A DNA stretch of 64,000 nucleotides from Lachnospiraceae bacterium M18-1 (GTDB taxonomy: Bacteria; Bacillota; Clostridia; Lachnospirales; Lachnospiraceae): the NCBI GenBank assembly GCA_000403295.2, contig KE159611.1, positions 497,849 through 561,848 of the forward strand, written 5' to 3'. The notes under the pieces are model-generated. The model was given only the letters and a program-made list of their open reading frames with translations, ran no database searches and was not told the origin of the DNA. Shown here piece after piece: positions 16,264-25,667 of the stretch. The translations under genes were made by a program, and so were the position numbers. Numbering within the stretch: the first letter of the stretch is position 1; the number at the start of each line of letters is the position of its first letter.

Positions 16264-17100
16264 ATGACGAAGAAAAAAACATTTGGAAATGCCGCATTTT
16301 ATATCGGAAATACTTTGATTGCATTGATATTTGTATCACCGCTGATCTGGATGATCTCCTCCTCCCTGAAGCCGGAGGCGCAGATTTTTAAAGGGCTGAA
16401 TTCTCTGTCTACGTTTATTCCGACAGAAGCATCCCTGAATAATTACGTGGAAGTATTCCAGAGGATCAATATGTGGAAATTCATCGGGAACAGCCTGTTC
16501 TATGTGCTGGTGATCATCCTGCTGGATCTGCTCGTAAATTCGATCTGCGGATACGCGCTGGCAAAATTTGAGTTCAAAGGGAAGAACCTCTTACTGACAC
16601 TTGTGATCAGTCTGATGGTATTTCCGGCGGAAGCGATCATGCTCCCCATGTACAGGGAGATGGCCGACCTGGGATGGATCAACTCCTGGGCGTCTCTGAT
16701 CGTGCCGTTTGTGGCAAAATGTTTCAGCATCTATATGTTCCGCCAGTTCTTCTTGGATATTCCGGATGAGCTCTTAGAAGCAGCATCTATCGACGGATGC
16801 GGCCCGGTCAGGACATTTTTCCAGGTGGTCATGCCGATCTCGGGAACCGTATACGCCACCATTTTTATTCTGGATTTTGTTGCTCACTGGAATGATTTCA
16901 TGTGGCCTTTGCTTGTGGTTACGGGGGAGGAGAAGCGGACCATACAGCTGGCGATCCAGACCTTCTTTGGATCGAAGCCGATCAATTACGGGCCCATCAT
17001 GGCATCCCTGACAATCTCCGCGATTCCGATGCTGCTGATGTTCATCTTCCTGCAGAAATATTATGTAGAAGGCATCGCATCCACGGGAATCAAGGGATAG
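16264..17100 (+). CDS. Sugar ABC permease (MalG/UgpE type)
   Basis: 278 residues from ATG 16264 (GGAGAGGAG upstream; a GTG at 16255 overlaps the ribosome site). Six membrane segments, the EAA loop LEAASIDGCGPVRTFFQVVMP, and the family C-terminus YYVEGIASTGIKG. Partner of the permease before it, 20 bases downstream. Imports the same oligosaccharide. Confidence 0.92.
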   Translation: MTKKKTFGNAAFYIGNTLIALIFVSPLIWMISSSLKPEAQIFKGLNSLSTFIPTEASLNNYVEVFQRINMWKFIGNSLFYVLVIILLDLLVNSICGYALAKFEFKGKNLLLTLVISLMVFPAEAIMLPMYREMADLGWINSWASLIVPFVAKCFSIYMFRQFFLDIPDELLEAASIDGCGPVRTFFQVVMPISGTVYATIFILDFVAHWNDFMWPLLVVTGEEKRTIQLAIQTFFGSKPINYGPIMASLTISAIPMLLMFIFLQKYYVEGIASTGIKG

Positions 17101-17135
17101 ATAGAGTACTCAGATAAAAAAACGGAGGGAAAGAC

Positions 17136-17780
17136 ATGGCAGGGGGATTCTATTTTGAGAACAGATTATTTCGGATCGCAGAGAAGGCAGTGAACCTGAT
17201 AAAATTGAATATCCTGTGGATTTTATTTTCCCTTCCGCTGGTGACAGGGGGCGCGGCGCTTTGCGCGCTTCATGTTACGGCGGTACGGATCATGAAGGAT
17301 GAGGAAGGATATGTATTCCGGGATTTCCTTGCGGTATTCCGGAGTAAGCTGCGCCTGTCCATGAAGCTCTGGATCCCGCTTCTGGCCGCGGCATCGGTAC
17401 TTTGGCTGGACGATATGTTCTGGAGAAATGTGGAAGGAAACTTTGCGGACGGCATGAGGGTACTGGTCTGTGTCCTGTCAGGATTATGGATTGTATTGGT
17501 GGTCTATCTGTTCCCCCTTGCCGCGAGGATGGAGACAACGGCAGGGCTGGCATACCGCAATGGGATCCTGCTGCTGTTCAAGTATCTGCCCCAGTCCATC
17601 TACCTTTTGTTCATGACCGGACTCTTCCTGGCGGCAGGGCTTCTGTGGACGCCGGTATTCTGTGTGGGTGTGCTGTCCGGAGGCTCGCTGCTGGCCGCTG
17701 TCCACGGGAAGATGCTGATGTGGATCTTTGAGAAAGAAAGGCTGATAGAGCCTGTATCCGGCCAGACCTGTGTCAATTAA
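17136..17780 (+). CDS. DUF624 (YesL-like) membrane protein
   Basis: 214 residues with five hydrophobic segments; ribosome site ACGGAGGG. The ILWILFSLPLVTGG segment near residue 30 and GLLWTPVFCVGVLSGGS near residue 180 are typical of DUF624, the YesL family repeatedly found at the end of YesMN or CUT1 sugar operons. The function is unknown, and an accessory role in sugar uptake or sensing is assumed from context. Last gene of the GH32 operon and followed by a strong terminator. Confidence 0.85.
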   Translation: MAGGFYFENRLFRIAEKAVNLIKLNILWILFSLPLVTGGAALCALHVTAVRIMKDEEGYVFRDFLAVFRSKLRLSMKLWIPLLAAASVLWLDDMFWRNVEGNFADGMRVLVCVLSGLWIVLVVYLFPLAARMETTAGLAYRNGILLLFKYLPQSIYLLFMTGLFLAAGLLWTPVFCVGVLSGGSLLAAVHGKMLMWIFEKERLIEPVSGQTCVN

Positions 17781-17790
17781 ATATGAAGAG

Positions 17791-17839
17791 AAAAAAAGAA
17801 GTGCAATAATCACATGCCGAATATTGCACTTCTTTTTTT
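17791..17839 (+). terminator. Terminator of the GH32 sugar operon
   Basis: A-rich start, stem AAGAAGTGCAATA.../...TATTGCACTTCTT and a T7 run. The A-rich 5' arm means it could also act on the other strand. The 421 bases from here to the chemoreceptor gene hold only this terminator and the repeat at 17989. Confidence 0.88.
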
Positions 17840-17988
17840 ATGCGTCCAAATATGGAAATTATCTGCATCCCCAAAATCTATATCCGGCATGTAAGGAGCG
17901 AGGACCGGAGGATCTGCTTCCAGGTTGAGATGGAATATACTTGGGTGGATGTCCTTTTTTTGTCCGTAAAAAATTACGGCAACCTATT

Positions 17989-18040
17989 GTTACTGTTCAC
18001 ACGGTGTCGTGCACTTGCTGCACGGCATCCGGCCAATTCA
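17989..18040 (+). repeat. Third, partial copy of the island-flanking repeat
   Basis: GTTACTGTTCACACGGTGTC and the following 30 bases match 6881-6930 almost exactly, with a short gap in the central CACCCTGCTG part. Similarity fades after GGCCAATT. The copy is not beside an accessory gene here; it lies between two apparently native transcription units. Confidence 0.8.
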
Positions 18041-18202
18041 GTGATGGGGCGGCATCCAGTGCAGTTCTTAAAGCATTCATTGACCATTTGGAGGCACTAT
18101 GATAATATATACAGGGATAGGAGCATGTATCGCTGAGCTGCTTATTCTTGGCCGAATCTCTTCTCCCGTCCCAAAAAACATTTCAAGAGGAAACGGATAC
18201 TT

Positions 18203-20149
18203 ATGAAGTCAATTAAATCAAAAATCCAAATTAGTATGTTATCGGTAGTACTGATCGGCTCGGTGCTGATTGGTATCATCACAGCTCTATTAAATGCCAC
18301 CGGAATAGATGCTATGATGGAAAAGACACTGGGACCCGCTACGCAGATGGCGGCAGACGCAGTCCTATGGAAGATGGACAGCTATTGGACCGCGCTTCAG
18401 GAAGCGGCGGCCTCCGAGATTTTTCAGGAGTCTGAACCGACTGCCTCAGAGCTGGCTTCGATTCGTGACAACATTGCTCAACGCAACGGTTTTCTATACA
18501 CCGGCAAGATGGATGCCGACGGTTTCTCCTCCACCGGCTACAGCTACGCCGAGGAGGACTATTTCCTGAAATGCAAAGAAACAATGAAACCATATATTTC
18601 CGACATTATGAACGACGGAGAGCAGATGATCTTTCTGCTGGAGGTTCCGATCATCATTGACGGCCGTTTTGACGGTGTGGTTTATGGCGGTATCAATGCC
18701 GATTTCCTCTCGGAGATCGTGGTCAATCTGGCCATGGGCAATGACGGCGTAGCCTACGTACTGGACAGCAAAGGCAATGTCATCGGACACAGGGAGCAGT
18801 CTGTGGTAGAGGAAGGCTCCAACATGATCGAGGCCGCAAAGGCAGATTCCTCGGTAGCGGACATAGCCGCGGTGAACCAGCGCATGATCCAGGGTGAAAC
18901 CGGCTTCGGCACTTACAATTTTTACGGCGATAATAAGCTTGTCGGATTTGCCCCCATCGGAGGCAACCAGGAATGGAGCATCGCGATCGAGACCAGCCAG
19001 CGGGAATTTAAATCCACGCTGGACCGCAGTATCCTGCTCACGATCCTGGTCGTTATTCTTGTCGTGATCGCAACCTTCCCGGTGGCAGTAAAGGTGGGCC
19101 AATCCATCTCCGGTCCGATCCGTGCCTGTGTGATCCGGCTGGAGAAGCTGGCAGACGGCGATCTGCAGACCCCCACCCCTGTCGTAAAGTCCAGGGATGA
19201 GACTGCCGAACTGACCAAGGCTCTGGACGCAACCATCCTGCGGCTGAATGATGTTGTACAGGATGTATCTCACCATCTGGTCAAGATGGGAGAGGGAGAT
19301 TTCCGGGAGAAGATCACCCGTACATATTGGGGAGATTTTGTCACGATCGAAAAGTCCATCAAAGCGATCCATGGCTCCCTGAGAGACACGCTCCTGCAGA
19401 TCAGCCAGTCTGCCGGAACCGTGGCGGCAGGCGCCGGCCAGGTATCGAACAGCGCCCAGTCTCTGAGCCAGGGAGCTACAGAACAGGCAAGTGTTGTCCA
19501 TGAGCTTTCCTCTACATTTTCCGACATATCCGAGAATGCCAAGCAGACGGCAGCCGCGGCCGAGGAAGCAGGAGATTTTGTGCATCAGGTTGATTCACAG
19601 CTCGGAAGCAGCATGGATCACGTCAAGGAGCTGAATACTGCAATGGAGAAGATCTCGAACTCTTCCGCAGAGATCAGCAAGATTATTGATACGATTGAGA
19701 ATATCGCGTTCCAGACCAATATCCTGGCACTGAACGCCGCCGTAGAGGCTGCACGCGCAGGCAGCGCAGGCAAAGGCTTTGCCGTAGTGTCCGATGAAGT
19801 GCGCAATCTGGCCTCCAAGTCTGATGAAGCCGCCAAGGCGACTAAGGAGCTCATTGAAAGCTCAATCGCCGCAGTCGCAGAGGGCGGCCAGGTGGTTAAT
19901 AAGGTGACGGAAGCTCTGTACAGGACCAGCTCTATTGCTGAGAATGTAACAATTAAAATGAATGCGGTGGTGGAAGCCGTAGAGAGCCAGACCACCTCCA
20001 TTTCCCAGGTCACAGAAGGAATCGACCGAATCTCTTCCGTAGCCCAGAATACCTCCGATACCTCTGCGGAAAGCGCCTCCACTTCCCAGAAGCTGTCGGA
20101 TCAGTCTATGCTGATGAACAATCTGGTGGGCAGATTCCGATTGAAGTAG
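18203..20149 (+). CDS. Methyl-accepting chemotaxis protein (dCache sensor)
   Basis: 648 residues. A first membrane segment (about 10-30), a 240-residue extracellular dCache-like sensor ([43 protein letters not shown]), a second membrane segment near 280, HAMP, then the signalling domain with the conserved hairpin tip around [20 protein letters not shown]. It reports a ligand to CheA/CheW and implies a motile host. It lies between two sugar-import operons, so a sugar or a sugar-binding protein is a possible cue, but dCache domains often bind amino acids. Start ATG has AAGAGGAAACGG upstream. Confidence 0.93.
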   Translation: MKSIKSKIQISMLSVVLIGSVLIGIITALLNATGIDAMMEKTLGPATQMAADAVLWKMDSYWTALQEAAASEIFQESEPTASELASIRDNIAQRNGFLYTGKMDADGFSSTGYSYAEEDYFLKCKETMKPYISDIMNDGEQMIFLLEVPIIIDGRFDGVVYGGINADFLSEIVVNLAMGNDGVAYVLDSKGNVIGHREQSVVEEGSNMIEAAKADSSVADIAAVNQRMIQGETGFGTYNFYGDNKLVGFAPIGGNQEWSIAIETSQREFKSTLDRSILLTILVVILVVIATFPVAVKVGQSISGPIRACVIRLEKLADGDLQTPTPVVKSRDETAELTKALDATILRLNDVVQDVSHHLVKMGEGDFREKITRTYWGDFVTIEKSIKAIHGSLRDTLLQISQSAGTVAAGAGQVSNSAQSLSQGATEQASVVHELSSTFSDISENAKQTAAAAEEAGDFVHQVDSQLGSSMDHVKELNTAMEKISNSSAEISKIIDTIENIAFQTNILALNAAVEAARAGSAGKGFAVVSDEVRNLASKSDEAAKATKELIESSIAAVAEGGQVVNKVTEALYRTSSIAENVTIKMNAVVEAVESQTTSISQVTEGIDRISSVAQNTSDTSAESASTSQKLSDQSMLMNNLVGRFRLK

Positions 20150-20329
20150 GCTGAGACGGAACATCCAGGAGAAGCTGGAAAACCAATCTGCTATTCGTAC
20201 AGCAGGCGGTGGGTAATCCATAGCCTGCTGTTTTAAGTATCAATAGCAAAAATGTTCTCCTAAAGATCTTCTTTAGTTGATGAGATGCCGGAAAAGTCGT
20301 TACTATGAACCAAACCTTTTTATCATTCA

Positions 20330-20372
20330 AAAAAAATCAGAGGGTGACCTGTAACGGCACCCCCTGGTTTTT
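20330..20372. terminator. Bidirectional terminator between the chemoreceptor and the binding-protein gene
   Basis: Stem CAGAGGGTG (20338-20346) / CACCCCCTG (20358-20366) with an A-run before and TTTTTC after. It serves both convergent genes. Confidence 0.72.
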
Positions 20373-20383
20373 CATTTTCCTAT

Positions 20384-21766
20384 TTACTGTGCATCCGCCA
20401 CATCCTGTACGCCTTTCAGCTCTTCTGCCGGATCGCTGCCTGCTGCCACGTTCTGCATTGCAACCTGGATGGCTTTTTCCAATTCGCTGTTGGAAAGCTT
20501 TCTGTTTCCTGCTGCCTTCTGAACATATTCATTAACTATATCAATAGACTGCTGCTGCAGTTCTCCGTCAACCGTCCCCTTGTAGGTGATCTCATTGGAT
20601 ACAGGAGATCCCTGGAGCAGGTTAACCCAATACTGCTGTCCTTCGCCGTTGGACAGGTATTCGATAAACTTCATGGCCGCCTCTTTTTCCGCGCAGTCCT
20701 TGTTCATACAGATCATCACATCCACACCGGATGTTCCCAGCATCTCGCCGCTCTTAGCGATAGACGGGAATGGAGCCATACCAATGATGTCCTTCTTGTT
20801 TCCGATCTCAGTTCCTTCAATCTCATTGTTGGACGGAGAGGTTGGTCCCAAATGCCAGGAGCCTGTCAGGAAGAACATGGATTTTCTTGCGAAGAAATAC
20901 TGGTCACGCGCATCCGGATAGGTTGCGACACCAAGCGCGCCGTCCTCTACAATCCCATCCGTAAACAGATCCTGCCATGCCTGCATGGTATCTACAAAGC
21001 ACTGATCCGTCCATTTACGGTCGCCTTTTTCCGCCTCATAGACTGCTCCGTTTTCTATCTCGTTGGATGCCTGTACAAACCAGTCGGAATTTACCCAGTC
21101 GTCTGCCGCTCCGACTGCCACGCATACATAGCCTTTTTCCTTTGCCTTCGCCGCCGCGTCTTTCAGCTCCGCGTAGGTGGTCGGGACCTTCTCAACGCCG
21201 CATTCATCCATGATGGTCTGGTTATACATCAATGTGGTCATTCCCGCGGTCAGAAGGGGCATACCTGCCAGCGTGCCGCTCTCTGCCGTACACTGCTCTA
21301 CCGCCGTCTCGCTGATCTTGCCGTCCCATCCGCTCCAGTATTCATCCGCAACCTCTTTCATATCCGCGGAAAACTTCGCGTACTGCTCCATCATCGGACC
21401 GGTCGTCATCCCAAACAGATCCGGGCCTGTGCCGGATGCCATTGCAACCTGCAGCTTCTCAAAGAAATCATCCTGCTCGGTACGAGTATAGTCAATATGG
21501 ATCGTCGGGTTTTCCTCTTCGAATGCCGCGATCATTTCCTCGGACTGGTCTGTCGTCGGAAGCCAGGACCAGAAGGTCAGTGTCACGTCTCCGCCTTCCG
21601 AGCCGCTTTCCTCAGAATCACCGGAATCCTCTGTCCCTGTGCTTTCTCCGGATGTTTCCTCTTTGGAGCCACTGTCACCATTTCCGCTGCCTGCCACACA
21701 TCCCGCCGCAGAAACCATCATCGCCGCCGCTGTGAATACAGCCATAAATTTTTTCAGATTTTTCAT
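20384..21766 (-). CDS. Extracellular sugar-binding lipoprotein (CUT1 ABC importer)
   Basis: 460 residues from ATG 21766, which has GGAGGAAGG upstream; an earlier in-frame start would only add a basic tail. Signal peptide MKNLKKFMAVFTAAAMMVSA, lipobox at SAAGC, then a Ser/Gly/Glu-rich linker (about residues 25-60) to lift the protein off the membrane. Family 1 solute-binding fold follows (LTFWSWLPTTDQ, GPDLFGMTTG). Last gene of the YesMN-permease-GH43 operon. The ligand is unknown; the neighbouring GH43 suggests an arabinose-, xylose- or fructose-containing glycan fragment. Confidence 0.9.
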   Translation of the reverse strand: MKNLKKFMAVFTAAAMMVSAAGCVAGSGNGDSGSKEETSGESTGTEDSGDSEESGSEGGDVTLTFWSWLPTTDQSEEMIAAFEEENPTIHIDYTRTEQDDFFEKLQVAMASGTGPDLFGMTTGPMMEQYAKFSADMKEVADEYWSGWDGKISETAVEQCTAESGTLAGMPLLTAGMTTLMYNQTIMDECGVEKVPTTYAELKDAAAKAKEKGYVCVAVGAADDWVNSDWFVQASNEIENGAVYEAEKGDRKWTDQCFVDTMQAWQDLFTDGIVEDGALGVATYPDARDQYFFARKSMFFLTGSWHLGPTSPSNNEIEGTEIGNKKDIIGMAPFPSIAKSGEMLGTSGVDVMICMNKDCAEKEAAMKFIEYLSNGEGQQYWVNLLQGSPVSNEITYKGTVDGELQQQSIDIVNEYVQKAAGNRKLSNSELEKAIQVAMQNVAAGSDPAEELKGVQDVADAQ

Positions 21767-21870
21767 AACCTTCCTCCTTCTTTTCTGCGATTTTCTCTTC
21801 AAGTTAAGAATATCCTATTTTTTTATCTTGTTTCACTCTATTTTTTTGCGGTTTTATTTCAATTTTTTAG

Positions 21871-23787
21871 CTATTCGATATACTGATACTCCGTAATCTT
21901 AAGTCCCCGGAAAATAAACCCATCTAAAAGCCCCGACACACTGTCCGTCTCTTCCGCATCTTTTATCAGATCTCCCTCTATTCTCTCTCCATCCACAAGG
22001 AACCATTCCCGCTCCCCGCGCACAATATGGTACAGCGAAAATTCCGTTTTCTTCCCCTGGGCCAGAATCCTGGATGTCCCCCCTGACAGAAGTTCGATCT
22101 GATTCTCCCCATCCGTAATGTCCAATGAAAACATCTCCGTATAACTTTCCAGGCAGCCTGATTCATTCTCGGAGCATCCGGAAATCTGATGTCCTGCGGT
22201 TCTCTTTGCCCCCGCATATCCGATTCGTTCAACAACAATCTCACGCCCGGATGCCGCAAGTCCTACGTCATCCGCCACACAGGGTGATACCCCATAGAAT
22301 CTGCCCAGATACTGCAGTTCCTTCCCTGTAAGCATCACCGTCCTGGTCAGGTCATAGCTGTGAACCGTAACCTCCGTAAAATAAGGTACGATTTCCATAG
22401 TCCCGCTCTCCCGGCCCGAAAAATATGTAAAATGCATCTCGCATCTTTCATCGAGCACAGCCGTATAATGCTCAAATACCCGGGTCACGCGGAGCAGGTG
22501 GGGTACGGTCTCATCATAGCCAAAGGGCAGGCCTTCCCCGTCCAAAGCCTTTCCCACTCCTTCAAGCCTTTCCTGTCCGATCACAGTACGGATCCCCCTG
22601 ACACAGCTGATTGCGGAAATCTGCTGCTGTCCGGTAAAGATCTCGATTTCCAGATAATTATTTTCATCCTGGTATTCCCCGAGGATACTATAGCGGGCGC
22701 CGCAATGGGAAGGCTTTGCGGATATCCACAGTTCTATCACATAATAAGGACCGCTTTCCCCGAGCATCTTTCTCTCCTGTACTTCCAGATTCCGCAGTCG
22801 GATCTCCGGCATGGCAGGCGCTTCCTGCGGATCGGCCGTCGGACCGAAGCAGAGCAGCTCATTACCGTTAAAATACAGCGGATCGATACGCATTTCCCGC
22901 TGTTCCCGCTCCGGATCCAGCTCTTCCTCTGCGTTTCTCCCATGATATACGATCCACTCGTCCACCATGTTCGGCGCTTTCACGACCGTATTATGGCCCG
23001 TCCCCTCCACGTCCTCGTTCCGACAGAGAAGCGGATGCCAGGTGTAGTCGTTGGGAAACTTTTTCCAAACCATGTCCAGGAGTGTTTCCCTGCACCGCGC
23101 AACAGCCGTTCCGATATAGTAATCCACATTGACATATGCGTTGGCCGAATACAGCAGCCAGAATCGATTTCCCCGAACAACGGGAGCCGCGCCTTCTATC
23201 GTATACCAGTCCCTGCCGTCGCCAAATCTGTTTTTTGCATAGATCTCCTGTGGGATCCCCGGAAGCACCGCCGGCTTCGGATTGCCTGCGAATTCCCAGG
23301 GCAGTTTCATTTCATCGGCCAGAATGCTGGTTCCGGCAACTCTCTCCCCCGTTCCCATCCAGTCATTCACGGAATAAAAGAGATACAGTTTCCCGTTCCA
23401 CAATATCGGATGCGCATCAATGGAAAACTTGTCGAAAAAGTTTCTTTTCCACTGAAAGGGTCCCTCCGGATTCTTTGACACTGCCAGCTTCAGGCTCTCT
23501 TCATGGCAGTCCTCCTCACCTGACGGAACGTTGGAATAATACATATAAAAGCTTCCGTTCAGGTAAATGACCGCCGGAGCCCAATAGTCCTGAAATTCCT
23601 CTTCCCGGATCGCATAGCCCCGGTCCTCCCAGGACATCAGGTCTTCCGATACGCTCACCTTCACCCCCGCCTCATCGGTAGCATAACAATAGTATGTCCC
23701 GCACCATCTCAGCACATAAGGATCCGGATTCGTATGCCGCCTGCCGTCTGAAAATCCTACCGGATTTTGATAGCTTTTCTGTTCCAT
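21871..23787 (-). CDS. GH43-family glycoside hydrolase
   Basis: 638 residues from ATG 23787 (GGGGGA upstream; an earlier TTG start is unlikely). The five-bladed propeller shows D22 in HTNPDPYV (base), D124 in FSIDAHPILW (pKa modulator) and E198 in YTIEGAAPV (acid), the GH43 catalytic set. Residues about 320-640 are a C-terminal beta-sandwich pair of the kind found in beta-xylosidase/arabinofuranosidase subfamilies. No signal peptide, so it is cytoplasmic and acts on imported oligosaccharides. It lies between permease and binding-protein genes. Confidence 0.85.
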   Translation of the reverse strand: MEQKSYQNPVGFSDGRRHTNPDPYVLRWCGTYYCYATDEAGVKVSVSEDLMSWEDRGYAIREEEFQDYWAPAVIYLNGSFYMYYSNVPSGEEDCHEESLKLAVSKNPEGPFQWKRNFFDKFSIDAHPILWNGKLYLFYSVNDWMGTGERVAGTSILADEMKLPWEFAGNPKPAVLPGIPQEIYAKNRFGDGRDWYTIEGAAPVVRGNRFWLLYSANAYVNVDYYIGTAVARCRETLLDMVWKKFPNDYTWHPLLCRNEDVEGTGHNTVVKAPNMVDEWIVYHGRNAEEELDPEREQREMRIDPLYFNGNELLCFGPTADPQEAPAMPEIRLRNLEVQERKMLGESGPYYVIELWISAKPSHCGARYSILGEYQDENNYLEIEIFTGQQQISAISCVRGIRTVIGQERLEGVGKALDGEGLPFGYDETVPHLLRVTRVFEHYTAVLDERCEMHFTYFSGRESGTMEIVPYFTEVTVHSYDLTRTVMLTGKELQYLGRFYGVSPCVADDVGLAASGREIVVERIGYAGAKRTAGHQISGCSENESGCLESYTEMFSLDITDGENQIELLSGGTSRILAQGKKTEFSLYHIVRGEREWFLVDGERIEGDLIKDAEETDSVSGLLDGFIFRGLKITEYQYIE

Positions 23788-23867
23788 ATCTATTTCCCCC
23801 TTTGCAACCAATTGGCGCGGCAGATTGATTGTATTCCCGCGCCTTATTTTTCATGATACTTTGCTGC

Positions 23868-24671
23868 TCACCCCTTCACAGAACCGGCTGTAACACCTGC
23901 CACCAGGAATTTCTGGCTGAACAGATATACCAGGATCGAGGGCAGCGCCAGCAGGATCATGACCGCATAGATCCTTGCCACATCCACCGGGCTCTGGTAT
24001 GTGCTGGACATGAAGAACTGGGCCGCCAGTGTAACCGGATAGTTCTTTTCACTGCGCATCACCAGGAGGGGCACGAGATAATCATTCCAGGAATAAATGA
24101 ATGTCAATACCAGTACATTCGCGATCATGGGAACACTCAGCGGAAGCATAAATTCATACCAGATCCGGAAGGTCCCCGCGCCGTCGATCCTGGCGCTTTC
24201 CAACAGCTCATCAGGAATCGTGTCAAAATAATTTTTCAGCATCAGAAGCATCATAGGCGCATTGAACGCCACCAGAGGAAGGATCACTCCAAAGTGTCTG
24301 TCCAGAAGTCCCAGATTCTTGATCGTCGCGAACAAAGGACTTGTCACCGCAGCCACCGGGACCGCAAGGCAGGCCAGGATCATCCCGTAGATCAGCCTGC
24401 TCCCTATAAATTTCATTTTTGAAAATGCAAATGCCGCCAGGGTGGTAATCAGTGTCACCGTAAGCGCGGAAATAATTGAAATAAACATGCTGTTAAAAAT
24501 AACCCTGAAATAATTGATCTTTTCATAGCTCAGCACATATCCATAGTTGCCGAATCCATTGATGGTAAATGATTTTATCACCGCTACCGCAAGCGGGAGC
24601 ACCCAGATCAGCGCAAAAAAGATCAGCACTGCGTAGGTGGGCACGATTGTTTTCATCTTATTTTTTTTCAT
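23868..24671 (-). CDS. Sugar ABC permease (MalG/UgpE type)
   Basis: 267 residues, six membrane segments, EAA loop LESARIDGAGTFRIWYEFMLP and C-terminal FLVAGVTAGSVKG. It starts three bases after the stop of the preceding permease gene with GAGGATTAGAGG as ribosome site. Second channel subunit of the YesMN-linked importer. Its ATPase must be encoded elsewhere. Confidence 0.92.
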   Translation of the reverse strand: MKKNKMKTIVPTYAVLIFFALIWVLPLAVAVIKSFTINGFGNYGYVLSYEKINYFRVIFNSMFISIISALTVTLITTLAAFAFSKMKFIGSRLIYGMILACLAVPVAAVTSPLFATIKNLGLLDRHFGVILPLVAFNAPMMLLMLKNYFDTIPDELLESARIDGAGTFRIWYEFMLPLSVPMIANVLVLTFIYSWNDYLVPLLVMRSEKNYPVTLAAQFFMSSTYQSPVDVARIYAVMILLALPSILVYLFSQKFLVAGVTAGSVKG

Positions 24672-24674
24672 CCT

Positions 24675-25550
24675 CTAATCCTCCTTCCCCAGCTTGATCT
24701 GCAGAAATGACATGATCATGGCAATGACCAGGATTGCCACTCCGATCGATGCGGCCCCGCCTGCATTAAAATCATTGAATGCTTTCTCATACAGGTAGGT
24801 ATTCATGACCGTGGTGGTCCTTCCAGGCCCTCCGGCTGTCAGAAGCTTTACCAGGTCAAAGGTCTTTAAGGAGCCCACGATCCCCAGAACGATCAGCACG
24901 TTGGTAGTTCCTTTTACCATGGGAAACGTCACCGACACCAGAGTGCGCCAGAAGCCTGCCCCGTCGATCTTGGCAGCCTCGTACACGTCCTCCGGAAGGC
25001 TCATCAGCCCGGCGTAATAGGTAATCATGGAAAATCCCATCCACTGAAAGATATTGACCACGATCACGGAAAACAGAGCGATCTTCGTATCTCCCAGCCA
25101 GCTCATCGCCAGTCCGTCCAGGTGGATGGCTCGCAGGAACTGGTTCAATGCGCCGTTGGTCGGATCCATGATGATCTTGAACACCGCCGTGATGATGGAT
25201 GTCGCCATGGCGATCGGCATGAAATAGACTGCCTTGAACAGGTTGGAGCCAGGCAGCTTCATTTTCAGCAGGACCGCCAGAAGAAATCCCAGACCGGCCT
25301 GAATGAACACCGTCCCAACGAAAAAAATAATGTTGTTCGTTACAGATTTCCAAAACACCTTATCCGTCAGCATTTTTGCGTAATTCTGAAAACCGACAAT
25401 ATTGTAGGTGCCGGACATCCCGTCCCAGTCCGTAAAGCTGACCATCACCGTATTGATGATGCAGTAATAGACCAGCGCAAAGGACAAAAGCAGCATGGGC
25501 AGAATATACAAATACGCCGCCCAGTCATTTTTTTTACCTGATTTTTTCAT
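24675..25550 (-). CDS. Sugar ABC permease (MalF/UgpA type)
   Basis: 291 residues from ATG 25550, which has AGGAGGTG upstream. Six membrane segments and the EAA loop VYEAAKIDGAGFWRTLVSVTFP. First transporter gene after the YesN regulator, with 117 bases between, so a separate YesN-activated promoter may lie at 25551-25667. That stretch is AT-rich, but I cannot place exact boxes. Confidence 0.92.
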   Translation of the reverse strand: MKKSGKKNDWAAYLYILPMLLLSFALVYYCIINTVMVSFTDWDGMSGTYNIVGFQNYAKMLTDKVFWKSVTNNIIFFVGTVFIQAGLGFLLAVLLKMKLPGSNLFKAVYFMPIAMATSIITAVFKIIMDPTNGALNQFLRAIHLDGLAMSWLGDTKIALFSVIVVNIFQWMGFSMITYYAGLMSLPEDVYEAAKIDGAGFWRTLVSVTFPMVKGTTNVLIVLGIVGSLKTFDLVKLLTAGGPGRTTTVMNTYLYEKAFNDFNAGGAASIGVAILVIAMIMSFLQIKLGKED

Positions 25551-25667
25551 AATTGTCACACCTCCTATATGTCTTTCATTATAAAAGGATGATATAATCA
25601 AAAAGATAATAAATTTTTTCGAAATACTCTGTTTTTTTGCAGGAATCTGATCACCGCACTTCCGGAT

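Noticed and set aside
17840..18136. 98-codon frame after the GH32 operon terminator
   Set aside because: It runs through the dispersed repeat at 17989 and shows no family features or ribosome site.
20852..21886. Plus-strand frame of 344 codons
   Set aside because: Lies antisense to the sugar-binding lipoprotein gene. No domain and no plausible start.
22360..23478. Plus-strand frame of 372 codons
   Set aside because: Complement of the GH43 gene, which has catalytic residues in the expected order.
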